Shown here piece by piece: positions 1 to 6,143 of a stretch of 8,668 nucleotides of DNA. The DNA lies in the NCBI GenBank assembly GCA_011322575.1, contig DRMK01000190.1, positions 1 through 8,668 of the forward strand. The letters are read 5' to 3'. The notes under the pieces were generated by a model. The model was given only the letters and a program-made list of their open reading frames with translations, made no database searches and was not told where the DNA came from. The stretch is from Gammaproteobacteria bacterium (GTDB lineage: Bacteria > Pseudomonadota > Gammaproteobacteria > Thiohalospirales > Thiohalospiraceae). Both the position numbers and the translations under genes were made by a program. Positions within the stretch are counted from its first letter, which is position 1; each line of letters opens with the position of its first letter.

Positions 1-1
1 C

Positions 2-1273
2 AAGCCGGTGCCGGGCCATTTCAAGGATTACATAGCGATCCCCAAGGCCAATGGCTACCAGTCCCTGCACACCGTGCTGTTCAGCCCCTACGGCGTGCCC
101 ATAGAGATCCAGATCCGCACCCGGGACATGCACAAGGTGGCCGAGTCCGGAGTGGCCTCCCACTGGCTCTACAAGAGCGGCAGCGAAGACAGCAGGGGGG
201 CGCAGCACCATGCGCGCGAGTGGCTGCACCGGCTGCTGGAGCTGCAGCAGAATACCGGCAGCTCCATCGAGTTTCTGGAGAATGTCAAGGTGGATCTGTT
301 TCCGGACGAGGTGTATGTATTCACCCCCAGGGGAGAGATCAAGGTGCTGCCGCGCGGCGCCACCGCGGTGGATTTCGCCTATGCGGTCCACACCGATGTC
401 GGCAACAGTTGCGTGGCGGCCAAGATCGATTACCATCTGATGCCTCTCAACACCCGCCTGCTGAATGGCCAGACCATCGAGATCATCACCGCGCCGGGTG
501 CCCTGCCCAATCCCGCCTGGCTGGACTACGTGGTCACCGGCAAGGCGCGCACCACCATCCGCTCCTATCTGAAGGGGCTGCACCGGGACGAAGCCATCGC
601 CCTGGGGCGCCGTCTGCTGGACAAGAACCTGATCCACTACTCCCTCTCCTGTGACGATCTGCCGGAGCTGGGATTGCAGCAGTTGCTGGGAGAGCTGAAT
701 CTGGAGAGCCTGGATCAGCTGCTGGAGGAGATCGGCCTGGGCAGGCGCATGGCCCCCATCGTGGTGCGCTCCCTGGTGGAGCGGCTGCCGGAGAGCGAGC
801 GTGCCGGAGACGCCTCGATCGCCGCTGCGGCGCCGCTGGCCATCCGCGGCACGGAGGGGATGGTGGTGAGCTTCGCGAACTGCTGCCACCCCATCCCCGG
901 TGACACCATCCTGGGGTTCATCAGCGCCGGCCGCGGCATCGTCATACATACCGATAATTGCAACAATCTCAACGAGTTCAAGAAGAACCCCGACAAGTGG
1001 ATAGATGTGCAGTGGGCGGACGGCGTGGAGGGGGAGTTCCCGGTGGAGCTGCGTGTTGACGTGGCCAACCGGCGCGGCGTGCTGGCCACCGTGGCGGCCG
1101 CCATCTCGGAGCTGGAGGCCAACATCGAGAATGTGGACATGGAGGAGCGGGACGGCCGCCACAGCGCCCTGCTGTTCACCATCCTGGTGCGCAACCGGGA
1201 CCATCTGGCCAGTATCATGCGCCGCATCCGCAACATAGACAGCGTATCACGCATCGTACGCAAGCAGAGCTGA
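2..1273 (+). CDS. spoT: Bifunctional (p)ppGpp synthetase/hydrolase SpoT, 3' part (5' end outside window)
   Basis: This is the C-terminal 423 residues of a RelA/SpoT-family enzyme that makes and degrades the alarmone (p)ppGpp in the cytoplasm. Numbered from the first full codon, it begins near the end of the synthetase domain (PGHFKDYIAIPKANGYQSLH, then IQIRT and ASHW). A TGS domain follows (about 97-162, with FPDEVYVFTP and AVHTD), then a helical region, a conserved-cysteine/zinc-finger domain (C294, C295, H296; H316 and C320) and an ACT domain (about 346-423). It follows E. coli SpoT (702 aa) almost collinearly, including the ELQQ-GSS-EF stretch before TGS, so SpoT is preferred over RelA. 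The HD hydrolase domain and the synthetase loop that distinguishes SpoT from RelA lie upstream of the window, so hydrolase activity is inferred. ridA starts 15 bp downstream, consistent with one operon. Confidence 0.95.
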   Translation, partial: KPVPGHFKDYIAIPKANGYQSLHTVLFSPYGVPIEIQIRTRDMHKVAESGVASHWLYKSGSEDSRGAQHHAREWLHRLLELQQNTGSSIEFLENVKVDLFPDEVYVFTPRGEIKVLPRGATAVDFAYAVHTDVGNSCVAAKIDYHLMPLNTRLLNGQTIEIITAPGALPNPAWLDYVVTGKARTTIRSYLKGLHRDEAIALGRRLLDKNLIHYSLSCDDLPELGLQQLLGELNLESLDQLLEEIGLGRRMAPIVVRSLVERLPESERAGDASIAAAAPLAIRGTEGMVVSFANCCHPIPGDTILGFISAGRGIVIHTDNCNNLNEFKKNPDKWIDVQWADGVEGEFPVELRVDVANRRGVLATVAAAISELEANIENVDMEERDGRHSALLFTILVRNRDHLASIMRRIRNIDSVSRIVRKQS

Positions 1274-1288
1274 GAGAGGGAGCAGACA

Positions 1289-1672
1289 ATGGAGCGAAAG
1301 GTGGTTCACACCGAACGGGCACCGGCCGCCATCGGTACCTATTCCCAGGCCGTCCGGGTGGGGAGCACGGTCTATCTGTCGGGCCAGATCCCGCTGGATC
1401 CGGCCAGCATGGAGCTGGTGGAGGGCGACATGGAGCGGCAGATCACCCGGGTATTCGACAACCTGCAGGCGGTGGCCGAGGCGGCCGGAGGCTCTCTCGC
1501 CCACATCGCCAAGCTGAACATCTACCTCACCGATCTCTCCCACTTCGCCCTGGTCAACCAGGTGATGGCGCGCTATTTCCGGGAGCCCTATCCGGCCCGC
1601 GCCGCGGTGGGAGTGGCGCAGCTTCCCAAGGGGGCGGCGGTGGAGATGGATGCGGTTATGGAGCTGGGCTGA
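1289..1672 (+). CDS. ridA: RidA (YjgF/YER057c/UK114) family reactive enamine/imine deaminase
   Basis: This 127-residue protein has the usual RidA length. RidA is a small cytosolic trimer that hydrolyses reactive 2-aminoacrylate and related enamine/imine intermediates, made by PLP enzymes such as serine/threonine dehydratase, to keto acids and ammonia. Visible family marks are APAAIGTYSQA (11-21), YLSGQIPLDP (29-38), the ARAAVGVAQLPKGAAVEMDA segment (103-122) with the active-site arginine R104, the equivalent of enteric Arg105, and E119. A purine-rich site, AGAGGGAG (1275-1282), sits 6 bases before the ATG. The gene lies between spoT and recG, where E. coli has trmH, and its position suggests cotranscription with spoT. 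The Rid subfamily is assigned from these motifs only. Confidence 0.93.
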   Translation: MERKVVHTERAPAAIGTYSQAVRVGSTVYLSGQIPLDPASMELVEGDMERQITRVFDNLQAVAEAAGGSLAHIAKLNIYLTDLSHFALVNQVMARYFREPYPARAAVGVAQLPKGAAVEMDAVMELG

Positions 1673-1684
1673 ATCGCGCCGCCG

Positions 1685-3784
1685 ATGGAGGGCGCCGAAC
1701 ACCGGCCAGCGCCGCTGCATCTGGTTCCGGTAACCACCCTTAAGGGGGTGGGCCCGCGCACCGCACAGCGCCTGGCCGGCCTCGGTATCGAGACCCTGCA
1801 GGATCTCCTGCTGCACCTTCCCAGCCGCTACCAGGATCGCACCCGCGTGGTGGCCATGGGCGGCCTGCGTCCCGGTATGACGGTCTCGGTGCAGGGGGAG
1901 GTGCTGGGCAACGAGATCAAGCTCGGCCGGCGGCGCATGCTGCTGGTGCATCTCGGGGATGGTACTGGCCTGCTCACGCTGCGTTTCTTCCATTTCAGCG
2001 CGGCCCAGCGGGAGGCGTTGGCCAGGGGAGCCCTGCTGCGCTGCTTCGGAGAGGTGCGGCGGGGCGCGAACCGGCTGGAGATGATCCATCCGGAGTACCG
2101 CCCCCTGGAGCGCCTGGATGATCCCGCGCCGGAGTCCCACCTCACCCCCCTCTACCGCACCGCTGAGGGGTTGCACCAGCTCACCCTGCGCTCCCTGATG
2201 GAGCAGGTGCTCGGGCGGCTGCAGGGAGGTGCCCTGCGGGAGTGGCTGCCGTCGGAGCTGCGCGCCCACCTCCGGCTGCCCGCCATCGACGACGCGTTGC
2301 TCTATCTCCATCGCCCGCCCGCGGACGCACCCATCGAGCAGCTCGAGGAGCGGCGCCACCCGGCCTGGCGCCGCCTGGCCTTCGAGGAGCTGCTGGCGCA
2401 CCATCTGAGCCTGCGCCGCCTGCGCAGCGCCATGCAGGGCCATCCGGCGCCCCCTTTGACCGGCGGCGGCACCCTGGCGGTGGCCTTTCTCGGGCAGTTG
2501 CCGTTCTCCCTCACCGCCGCCCAGCAGCGGGTGTGGGAGGAGATCCGGCGGGATCTGGAACGCCCCGTGCCCATGCAGCGGCTGGTTCAGGGGGATGTGG
2601 GGTGCGGCAAGACGGTGGTGGCGGTGCTGGCGGCCCTGCAGGCGGTAGAGGCCGGATTTCAGGCCGCCCTCATGGCCCCCACCGAGCTGCTGGCGGAGCA
2701 GCACCACGCCAACCTGGAGCGCTGGCTGAGACCGCTGGGCCTGGAGGTGGAGTGGCTCTCCGGCCATCTCAAGCCGGCGCAGCGCCGTGCGGCCCTAGAG
2801 CGGCTGGCGGACGGTGCCGCGCCGCTCGCCGTGGGCACCCACGCCCTGTTTCAGGAGCAGGTGGAGTTCCGGCGGCTGGGTCTGGTGATCATCGACGAGC
2901 AGCACCGCTTCGGCGTCCACCAGCGGCTCGCCCTGCGCGACAAGGGCAGAGAGGAGGAGGGCCGTCCGCACCAGCTGATCATGACCGCCACCCCCATACC
3001 GCGCACCCTCGCCATGACCGCCTATGCCGATCTGGATCTGTCGGTGATCGACGAGCTCCCCCCCGGCCGCACCCCGGTGGTCACGGTGGCGCTGCCGGAC
3101 AGCCGCCGGAAGGAGGTGATCGCCCGGGTGGGAGCGGCTTGCCGCGCCGGACGCCAGGCCTACTGGGTATGCACCTTGATCGAGGAGTCGGAGGCATTGA
3201 CCGCCCAAGCGGTGGAGGAGACCGCTGCCCTGCTGGCCGCGGAGTTGCCGGGCGTCTCCGTGGGTCTGGTGCATGGCCGCATGCCGGCGCGGCAGCGCGA
3301 GCCGGTGATGAACGCCTTCAAGGCGGGAGAGATCCATCTACTGGTGGCTACCACCGTTATTGAAGTGGGGGTGGATGTACCCAACGCCAGCCTGATGATA
3401 ATCGAAAATCCCGAGAGGCTGGGCCTGGCCCAGCTGCACCAGCTGCGCGGCCGGGTGGGGCGCGGCAACCGCGAGAGCAGCTGTGTTCTGATGTATCATG
3501 GCTCCCTGGGGGAAACGGCCCGCCGGCGGCTGGCGGTACTGCGCGAGAGCAGTGACGGTTTTGCCATCGCGCAGCGGGATCTGGAGCTGCGCGGGCCGGG
3601 AGAGCTGCTCGGAACCCGGCAGACCGGCATGCTCCAGTTCCGGGTGGCGGATCTGCAGCGCGACGGCGGGCTTCTGGCCGACGTCGCCAGCGTGGCGGCG
3701 CAGCTGGAGGAGCGTTACCCCGGCCATGTGACGCCGCTGCTGGAGCGCTGGATCGGGGAGCGGAGCCGTTATGGGGAGGTCTGA
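1685..3784 (+). CDS. recG: ATP-dependent DNA helicase RecG
   Basis: RecG is a monomeric superfamily 2 translocase that remodels stalled replication forks, Holliday junctions and R-loops. The 699-residue product is close to the 693 of E. coli and matches from end to end. The N-terminal wedge region includes LKGVGPRTAQRLAGLGI (about 19-35) and LLLHLPSRYQDRT. Helicase motifs are Walker A GDVGCGKT (303-310), MAPTELLAEQH, DEQH box (404-407) in IIDEQHRFGVHQR, TATPIPRTLAMTAYADLD (from 434), VATTVIEVGVDVPNASLMII and QLHQLRGRVGRG. The C-terminal DLELRGPGELLGTRQTG is also RecG-typical. The third Walker A variable residue is Cys, where E. coli has Ser. The ATG lies 12 bp after the ridA stop, with no Shine-Dalgarno-like sequence between, so translation may depend on ribosomes finishing ridA. 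The start fits the E. coli N-terminus to within about seven residues. Confidence 0.97.
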   Translation: MEGAEHRPAPLHLVPVTTLKGVGPRTAQRLAGLGIETLQDLLLHLPSRYQDRTRVVAMGGLRPGMTVSVQGEVLGNEIKLGRRRMLLVHLGDGTGLLTLRFFHFSAAQREALARGALLRCFGEVRRGANRLEMIHPEYRPLERLDDPAPESHLTPLYRTAEGLHQLTLRSLMEQVLGRLQGGALREWLPSELRAHLRLPAIDDALLYLHRPPADAPIEQLEERRHPAWRRLAFEELLAHHLSLRRLRSAMQGHPAPPLTGGGTLAVAFLGQLPFSLTAAQQRVWEEIRRDLERPVPMQRLVQGDVGCGKTVVAVLAALQAVEAGFQAALMAPTELLAEQHHANLERWLRPLGLEVEWLSGHLKPAQRRAALERLADGAAPLAVGTHALFQEQVEFRRLGLVIIDEQHRFGVHQRLALRDKGREEEGRPHQLIMTATPIPRTLAMTAYADLDLSVIDELPPGRTPVVTVALPDSRRKEVIARVGAACRAGRQAYWVCTLIEESEALTAQAVEETAALLAAELPGVSVGLVHGRMPARQREPVMNAFKAGEIHLLVATTVIEVGVDVPNASLMIIENPERLGLAQLHQLRGRVGRGNRESSCVLMYHGSLGETARRRLAVLRESSDGFAIAQRDLELRGPGELLGTRQTGMLQFRVADLQRDGGLLADVASVAAQLEERYPGHVTPLLERWIGERSRYGEV

Positions 3785-3820
3785 GCCGCCCGGTCTCCAT
3801 GTTGCCGCCTGGCCCCAAAT

Positions 3821-3824
3821 GGAG
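3821..3824 (+). promoter_or_regulatory. Ribosome-binding site supporting a TTG start of ubiC
   Basis: GGAG lies 5 bases before TTG at 3830. It is the only well-placed Shine-Dalgarno-like motif near the ubiC 5' end. The alternative ATG at 3869 has CGAGGA ending just one base before it, which is too close for a normal site. Confidence 0.5.
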
Positions 3825-3829
3825 CAGAA

Positions 3830-4435
3830 TTGGATGGTTTCCGGGATCCGCTCCCGGCAGTCGAGGATATGCTGATCACACACGATGCAAAATGGCGCTC
3901 CGTGCCTCGGTTGCGCCCGGGATTTGCTCCGCCCGGCGTCCGCCGCTGGCTGCTGGCACCGGGTTCCCTGACCCGCCTGCTGCAGCAGGCAAGCGGGGGT
4001 GATTTCCGGGTGCGGCTGCTGAGCCAGCGCTGGGAGATGCCCCTGCCCGACGAGGCACGGCTGCTCCGGATGCGTGCCCGGCGCTACGCCGTGGTGCGCC
4101 AGGTGCAGCTGCTCTGCGGGGGTGAGCCGTGGGTCTATGCCCGTACCGTGATTCCGGCCACCACCCTTGTGGGGCGGCAGCGGCGGTTCGTGCATTTGGG
4201 CAGCCGGCCGCTGGGGGCGGTGCTGTTTGCTGATCCCTCCATGCAGCGTAGTGAGTCACAGCTGGCACGGCTGGAGCCGCAGACCAGGCTGCACCGGATC
4301 GCCAGCGCAGATCTTGCCGAACCTGTCGGAACCATCTGGGGGCGCCGCTCGGTGTTCCGCCTGTCGCGGCGTCCGCTGCTGGTGAGTGAGCTGTTTCTGC
4401 CTGCGGTCGGCGAGTGTCCCTGGGGGGGTGGCTGA
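3830..4435 (+). CDS. ubiC: Chorismate lyase (chorismate--pyruvate lyase) UbiC
   Basis: UbiC splits chorismate into 4-hydroxybenzoate and pyruvate, the committed step into ubiquinone. From the TTG start the protein has 201 residues (E. coli 165). Family marks are RRWLLAPGSLTRLL (38-51), VVRQVQLLCGGEPWVYARTV (88-107) with R90, LGSRPLGAVLF (123-133), WGRRSVF (170-176) and PLLVSELFLP (182-191) with E187. R90 and E187 correspond to the active-site Arg76 and Glu155 of E. coli. The start is uncertain. TTG 3830 has GGAG 5 bases upstream, while ATG 3869 (188 aa) gives an N-terminus nearer to E. coli. No in-frame stop separates the gene from the recG TGA. ubiA begins on the next base after its stop. 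The C-terminal tail after ELFLP is glycine-rich and encoded by a G run. Confidence 0.9.
   Translation: MDGFRDPLPAVEDMLITHDAKWRSVPRLRPGFAPPGVRRWLLAPGSLTRLLQQASGGDFRVRLLSQRWEMPLPDEARLLRMRARRYAVVRQVQLLCGGEPWVYARTVIPATTLVGRQRRFVHLGSRPLGAVLFADPSMQRSESQLARLEPQTRLHRIASADLAEPVGTIWGRRSVFRLSRRPLLVSELFLPAVGECPWGGG
4422..4430 (+). promoter_or_regulatory. G-rich tract at the ubiC/ubiA junction (possible ubiA ribosome-binding site)
   Basis: GGGGGGGTG, with seven consecutive G, lies 5 bases before the ubiA ATG and inside the last ubiC codons. It is the only purine-rich element placed where a ubiA ribosome-binding site would be, but it is not a canonical AGGAGG. A seven-base homopolymer is also prone to slippage and sequencing error. 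Confidence 0.4.
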
Positions 4436-5323
4436 ATGCTGCCGTCGCTAGAGGTTGTCAGGGAGCGTTTGCTCCAGTACGCCCAGCTGATGCGCCTGGA
4501 CCGGCCCATCGGTATCCTGCTGCTGCTCTGGCCTACCCTGTGGGCCCTGCTGATTGCCGGAAACGGACATCCTGAACCCGGGATTCTGGCGATATTCGTG
4601 CTGGGGGTGGTGGTGATGCGCTCTGCCGGTTGCGTGATAAACGACTACGCGGATCGGGAGATCGATCCCTACGTGCGGCGCACCCGGAACCGCCCCATAG
4701 CAGATGGCCGGGTCAGCCCTGCGGAGGCGCTCAAGCTGTTCGTGCTCCTCTGCCTCATCGCGTTTGGTCTGGTGCTGCTGCTCAACTGGCAGACCATGCT
4801 GCTTTCGGTCGTGGCGGTGATGCTGGCAGCTGGCTACCCCTTCGCCAAGCGCTATACCCATCTCCCTCAGGTGGTGCTGGGGGCCGCCTTCAGCATGGCG
4901 ATTCCCATGGCATTCACCGCGCAGACCGGGGAGGTGACCAGGGTGGCCTGGCTGCTGTTCATAGCCAATCTGCTCTGGACCACAGCCTACGACACCATGT
5001 ATGCCATGGTGGATCGGGAGGATGACCTCAAGATCGGGGTCAAGTCCACCGCCATACTGTTTGGCGATGTGGATGTGATCATCATCGGCATCATCCAGGC
5101 GATGATGTTTCTGGCGCTGTTTCTGGCCGGGGCGCTGGTGCCCATGGGGGCTTTCTACTACATGGGGGTTACGGTGGCCATTGGCCTTGCCCTGTACCAG
5201 CAGGAGCTGATCAAGGAGCGCGACCGGGACAGGTGTTTCGAGGCGTTTCTCAACAACAACTGGCTCGGTATGGTGATCTTCATCGGTATAGTGGTGGACT
5301 ACATGGTTCGAACGGGTGGCTGA
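4436..5323 (+). CDS. ubiA: 4-hydroxybenzoate polyprenyltransferase UbiA
   Basis: UbiA is an inner-membrane, Mg-dependent prenyltransferase. It attaches the polyprenyl chain to 4-hydroxybenzoate, the product of UbiC, and so makes the first membrane-bound ubiquinone intermediate. The 295-residue product (E. coli 290) has many hydrophobic segments and both aspartate-rich motifs. The first is ND (69-70) running through DREID to RRTRNRP (81-87). The second is YDTMYAMVDREDDLKIGVKS (185-204). MRLDRPIGILLLLWPTLWAL near the N-terminus is also typical of bacterial UbiA. The ATG follows the ubiC TGA directly and in the same frame, so translational coupling of the two consecutive pathway enzymes is likely. 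A candidate terminator follows the stop codon. Confidence 0.97.
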   Translation: MLPSLEVVRERLLQYAQLMRLDRPIGILLLLWPTLWALLIAGNGHPEPGILAIFVLGVVVMRSAGCVINDYADREIDPYVRRTRNRPIADGRVSPAEALKLFVLLCLIAFGLVLLLNWQTMLLSVVAVMLAAGYPFAKRYTHLPQVVLGAAFSMAIPMAFTAQTGEVTRVAWLLFIANLLWTTAYDTMYAMVDREDDLKIGVKSTAILFGDVDVIIIGIIQAMMFLALFLAGALVPMGAFYYMGVTVAIGLALYQQELIKERDRDRCFEAFLNNNWLGMVIFIGIVVDYMVRTGG

Positions 5324-5330
5324 AACAGAC

Positions 5331-5354
5331 TGGCGCGGCCGCCATTATTGTTCT
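5331..5354 (+). terminator. Candidate Rho-independent terminator after ubiA
   Basis: TGGCG (5331-5335) and CGCCA (5340-5344) form a perfect 5-bp stem with a CGGC loop. A T-rich run, TTATTGTTCT (5345-5354), follows at once. The position, 8 bases after the ubiA stop, fits the end of the spoT-ubiA unit. The stem is short and the T run is interrupted, so termination may be partial. Confidence 0.4.
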
Positions 5355-5385
5355 ATGCTCGCTTTCCACTGTTTTGTCAGAATAT

Positions 5386-5390
5386 GGGAA
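5386..5390 (+). promoter_or_regulatory. Ribosome-binding site that fixes the start of the outer-membrane protein gene
   Basis: GGGAA lies 5 bases before ATG 5396. The protein from that ATG begins with a textbook signal peptide (MKKLL...). Longer forms starting at TTG 5348 or ATG 5384 would place extra residues, some of them charged or polar, ahead of the signal sequence. Confidence 0.55.
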
Positions 5391-5395
5391 ATAAC

Positions 5396-6130
5396 ATGAA
5401 AAAGCTTCTGTCTGCGTTGATGCTCTCCCTGTTCCCTTTCGGGGCCCAGGCCGATTTCGTTGGGTTTGCGGTGGGCGCCGCCTACTGGAATCCCTCGCCC
5501 TCGGGGGAGGTCTCGTACCAGAACTACGGCAGTAACGATTTTGAGGATGATCTCCGGCTGGAGGATGCCAAGGAGAACGTGCTGTGGGCGGTGCTGGAGC
5601 ATCCACTGCCGATGTTGCCCAATGTGAAGCTGGTCAGAACCTCACTGGGTCTGGAAGGGGACGACGGCACCCTGCAAGCCACGTTTGGCAATGTAAACAG
5701 CGGTCTGCCGGGTGTGGACAGCTCCATCACGCTGGATCAGACGGATCTGATGCTTTACTACGAGGTTCTGGATAACTGGGTTACCCTGGATCTGGGTATC
5801 GACGTCAAACTCATCGACGGCACGGCGCAGGTGAGCAGACAGGGTAAATCTACCCGTGAGAGTGACAGCGTCACTATTCCCCTGCTGTATGGCAACGCGA
5901 TGGTGGAGCTGCCGTTTACCGGCTTCTTCGCCGGGCTGGAGGCGGCCATGCTTTCGCTGGAGGGCAACAGCGTCAGCGACGTTACCGCCCGCGTGGGATA
6001 CGAAAGCAACATCGGACTGGGGGCTATGGCCGGGCTGCGCCGGCAATCCTTCAAGCTGGAGGATGTTGACAATGTGGATCTGGATCTTACGGTGAGCGGG
6101 CCGTTCGTGGCCGTTTACTACCATTTCTGA
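5396..6130 (+). CDS. Exported probable outer-membrane beta-barrel protein, function unknown
   Basis: The 244-residue product opens with a signal peptide: a KK N-terminus, a hydrophobic core and a predicted cut after FGAQA, between A19 and D20. The mature part has alternating hydrophobic/polar stretches typical of amphipathic beta-strands, such as FVGFAVGAAYWNP, VKLVRTSLGLEG, DLMLYYEVLD, WVTLDLGIDVKLIDG, GFFAGLEAAMLSLEG and GLGAMAGLRRQSFKLED. It ends in AVYYHF, the C-terminal phenylalanine signature used by the Bam assembly machinery. There are no cysteines in the mature part. The start (ADFVGFAVGAAYWNPSPSGE) and size recall a family of proteobacterial outer-membrane proteins described as co-occurring with GlyGly-CTERM sorting (TIGR04219-like), but that placement is from memory. 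The gene follows ubiA by 72 bp, with a candidate terminator between them, and converges on the transglycosylase gene. I saw no clear promoter in the 5324-5395 gap. Confidence 0.75.
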   Translation: MKKLLSALMLSLFPFGAQADFVGFAVGAAYWNPSPSGEVSYQNYGSNDFEDDLRLEDAKENVLWAVLEHPLPMLPNVKLVRTSLGLEGDDGTLQATFGNVNSGLPGVDSSITLDQTDLMLYYEVLDNWVTLDLGIDVKLIDGTAQVSRQGKSTRESDSVTIPLLYGNAMVELPFTGFFAGLEAAMLSLEGNSVSDVTARVGYESNIGLGAMAGLRRQSFKLEDVDNVDLDLTVSGPFVAVYYHF

Positions 6131-6143
6131 GCTTCGGCCTCAG
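6127..6143. other. UUCG-capped hairpin pairing two convergent stop codons
   Basis: On the plus-strand transcript CTGAGC (6127-6132) pairs with GC plus TCAG (6137-6138 and 6140-6143), with C6139 bulged and a TTCG loop (6133-6136) closed by C-G. That is the very stable C(UUCG)G tetraloop. The TGA of the barrel gene (6128-6130) pairs exactly with the reverse-strand TGA of the transglycosylase gene (6140-6142). No T run follows on either strand, so it is not a classical intrinsic terminator. It could act as an mRNA 3'-end stabiliser or a weak bidirectional block. Confidence 0.45.

Noticed and set aside
1247..2767. A 506-residue open frame on the minus strand opposite ridA and recG
   Set aside because: It is rich in Gln, His, Arg, Gly and Leu with no domain signature, and lies antisense to two certain genes. 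Long antisense open frames are expected in GC-rich coding DNA.
2242..3363. A 373-residue open frame in another plus-strand frame inside recG
   Set aside because: It is low-complexity Ala/Gly/Arg/Pro sequence caused by the GC-rich codon positions of recG, which is intact and conserved throughout.
3785..3829. A terminator between recG and ubiC
   Set aside because: Only a 4-bp GGAG/CTCC pairing is possible and no T run follows.
5348..5395. A longer N-terminus for the barrel protein from TTG 5348 or ATG 5384
   Set aside because: It would bury the signal peptide behind extra residues, and ATG 5396 has a suitable ribosome-binding site.
2..6130. TGA used as a sense codon, giving one giant polyprotein
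   Set aside because: Each family ends where its relatives end, tryptophan is encoded by TGG within the genes, and the minus-strand genes also stop at TGA at the expected places.
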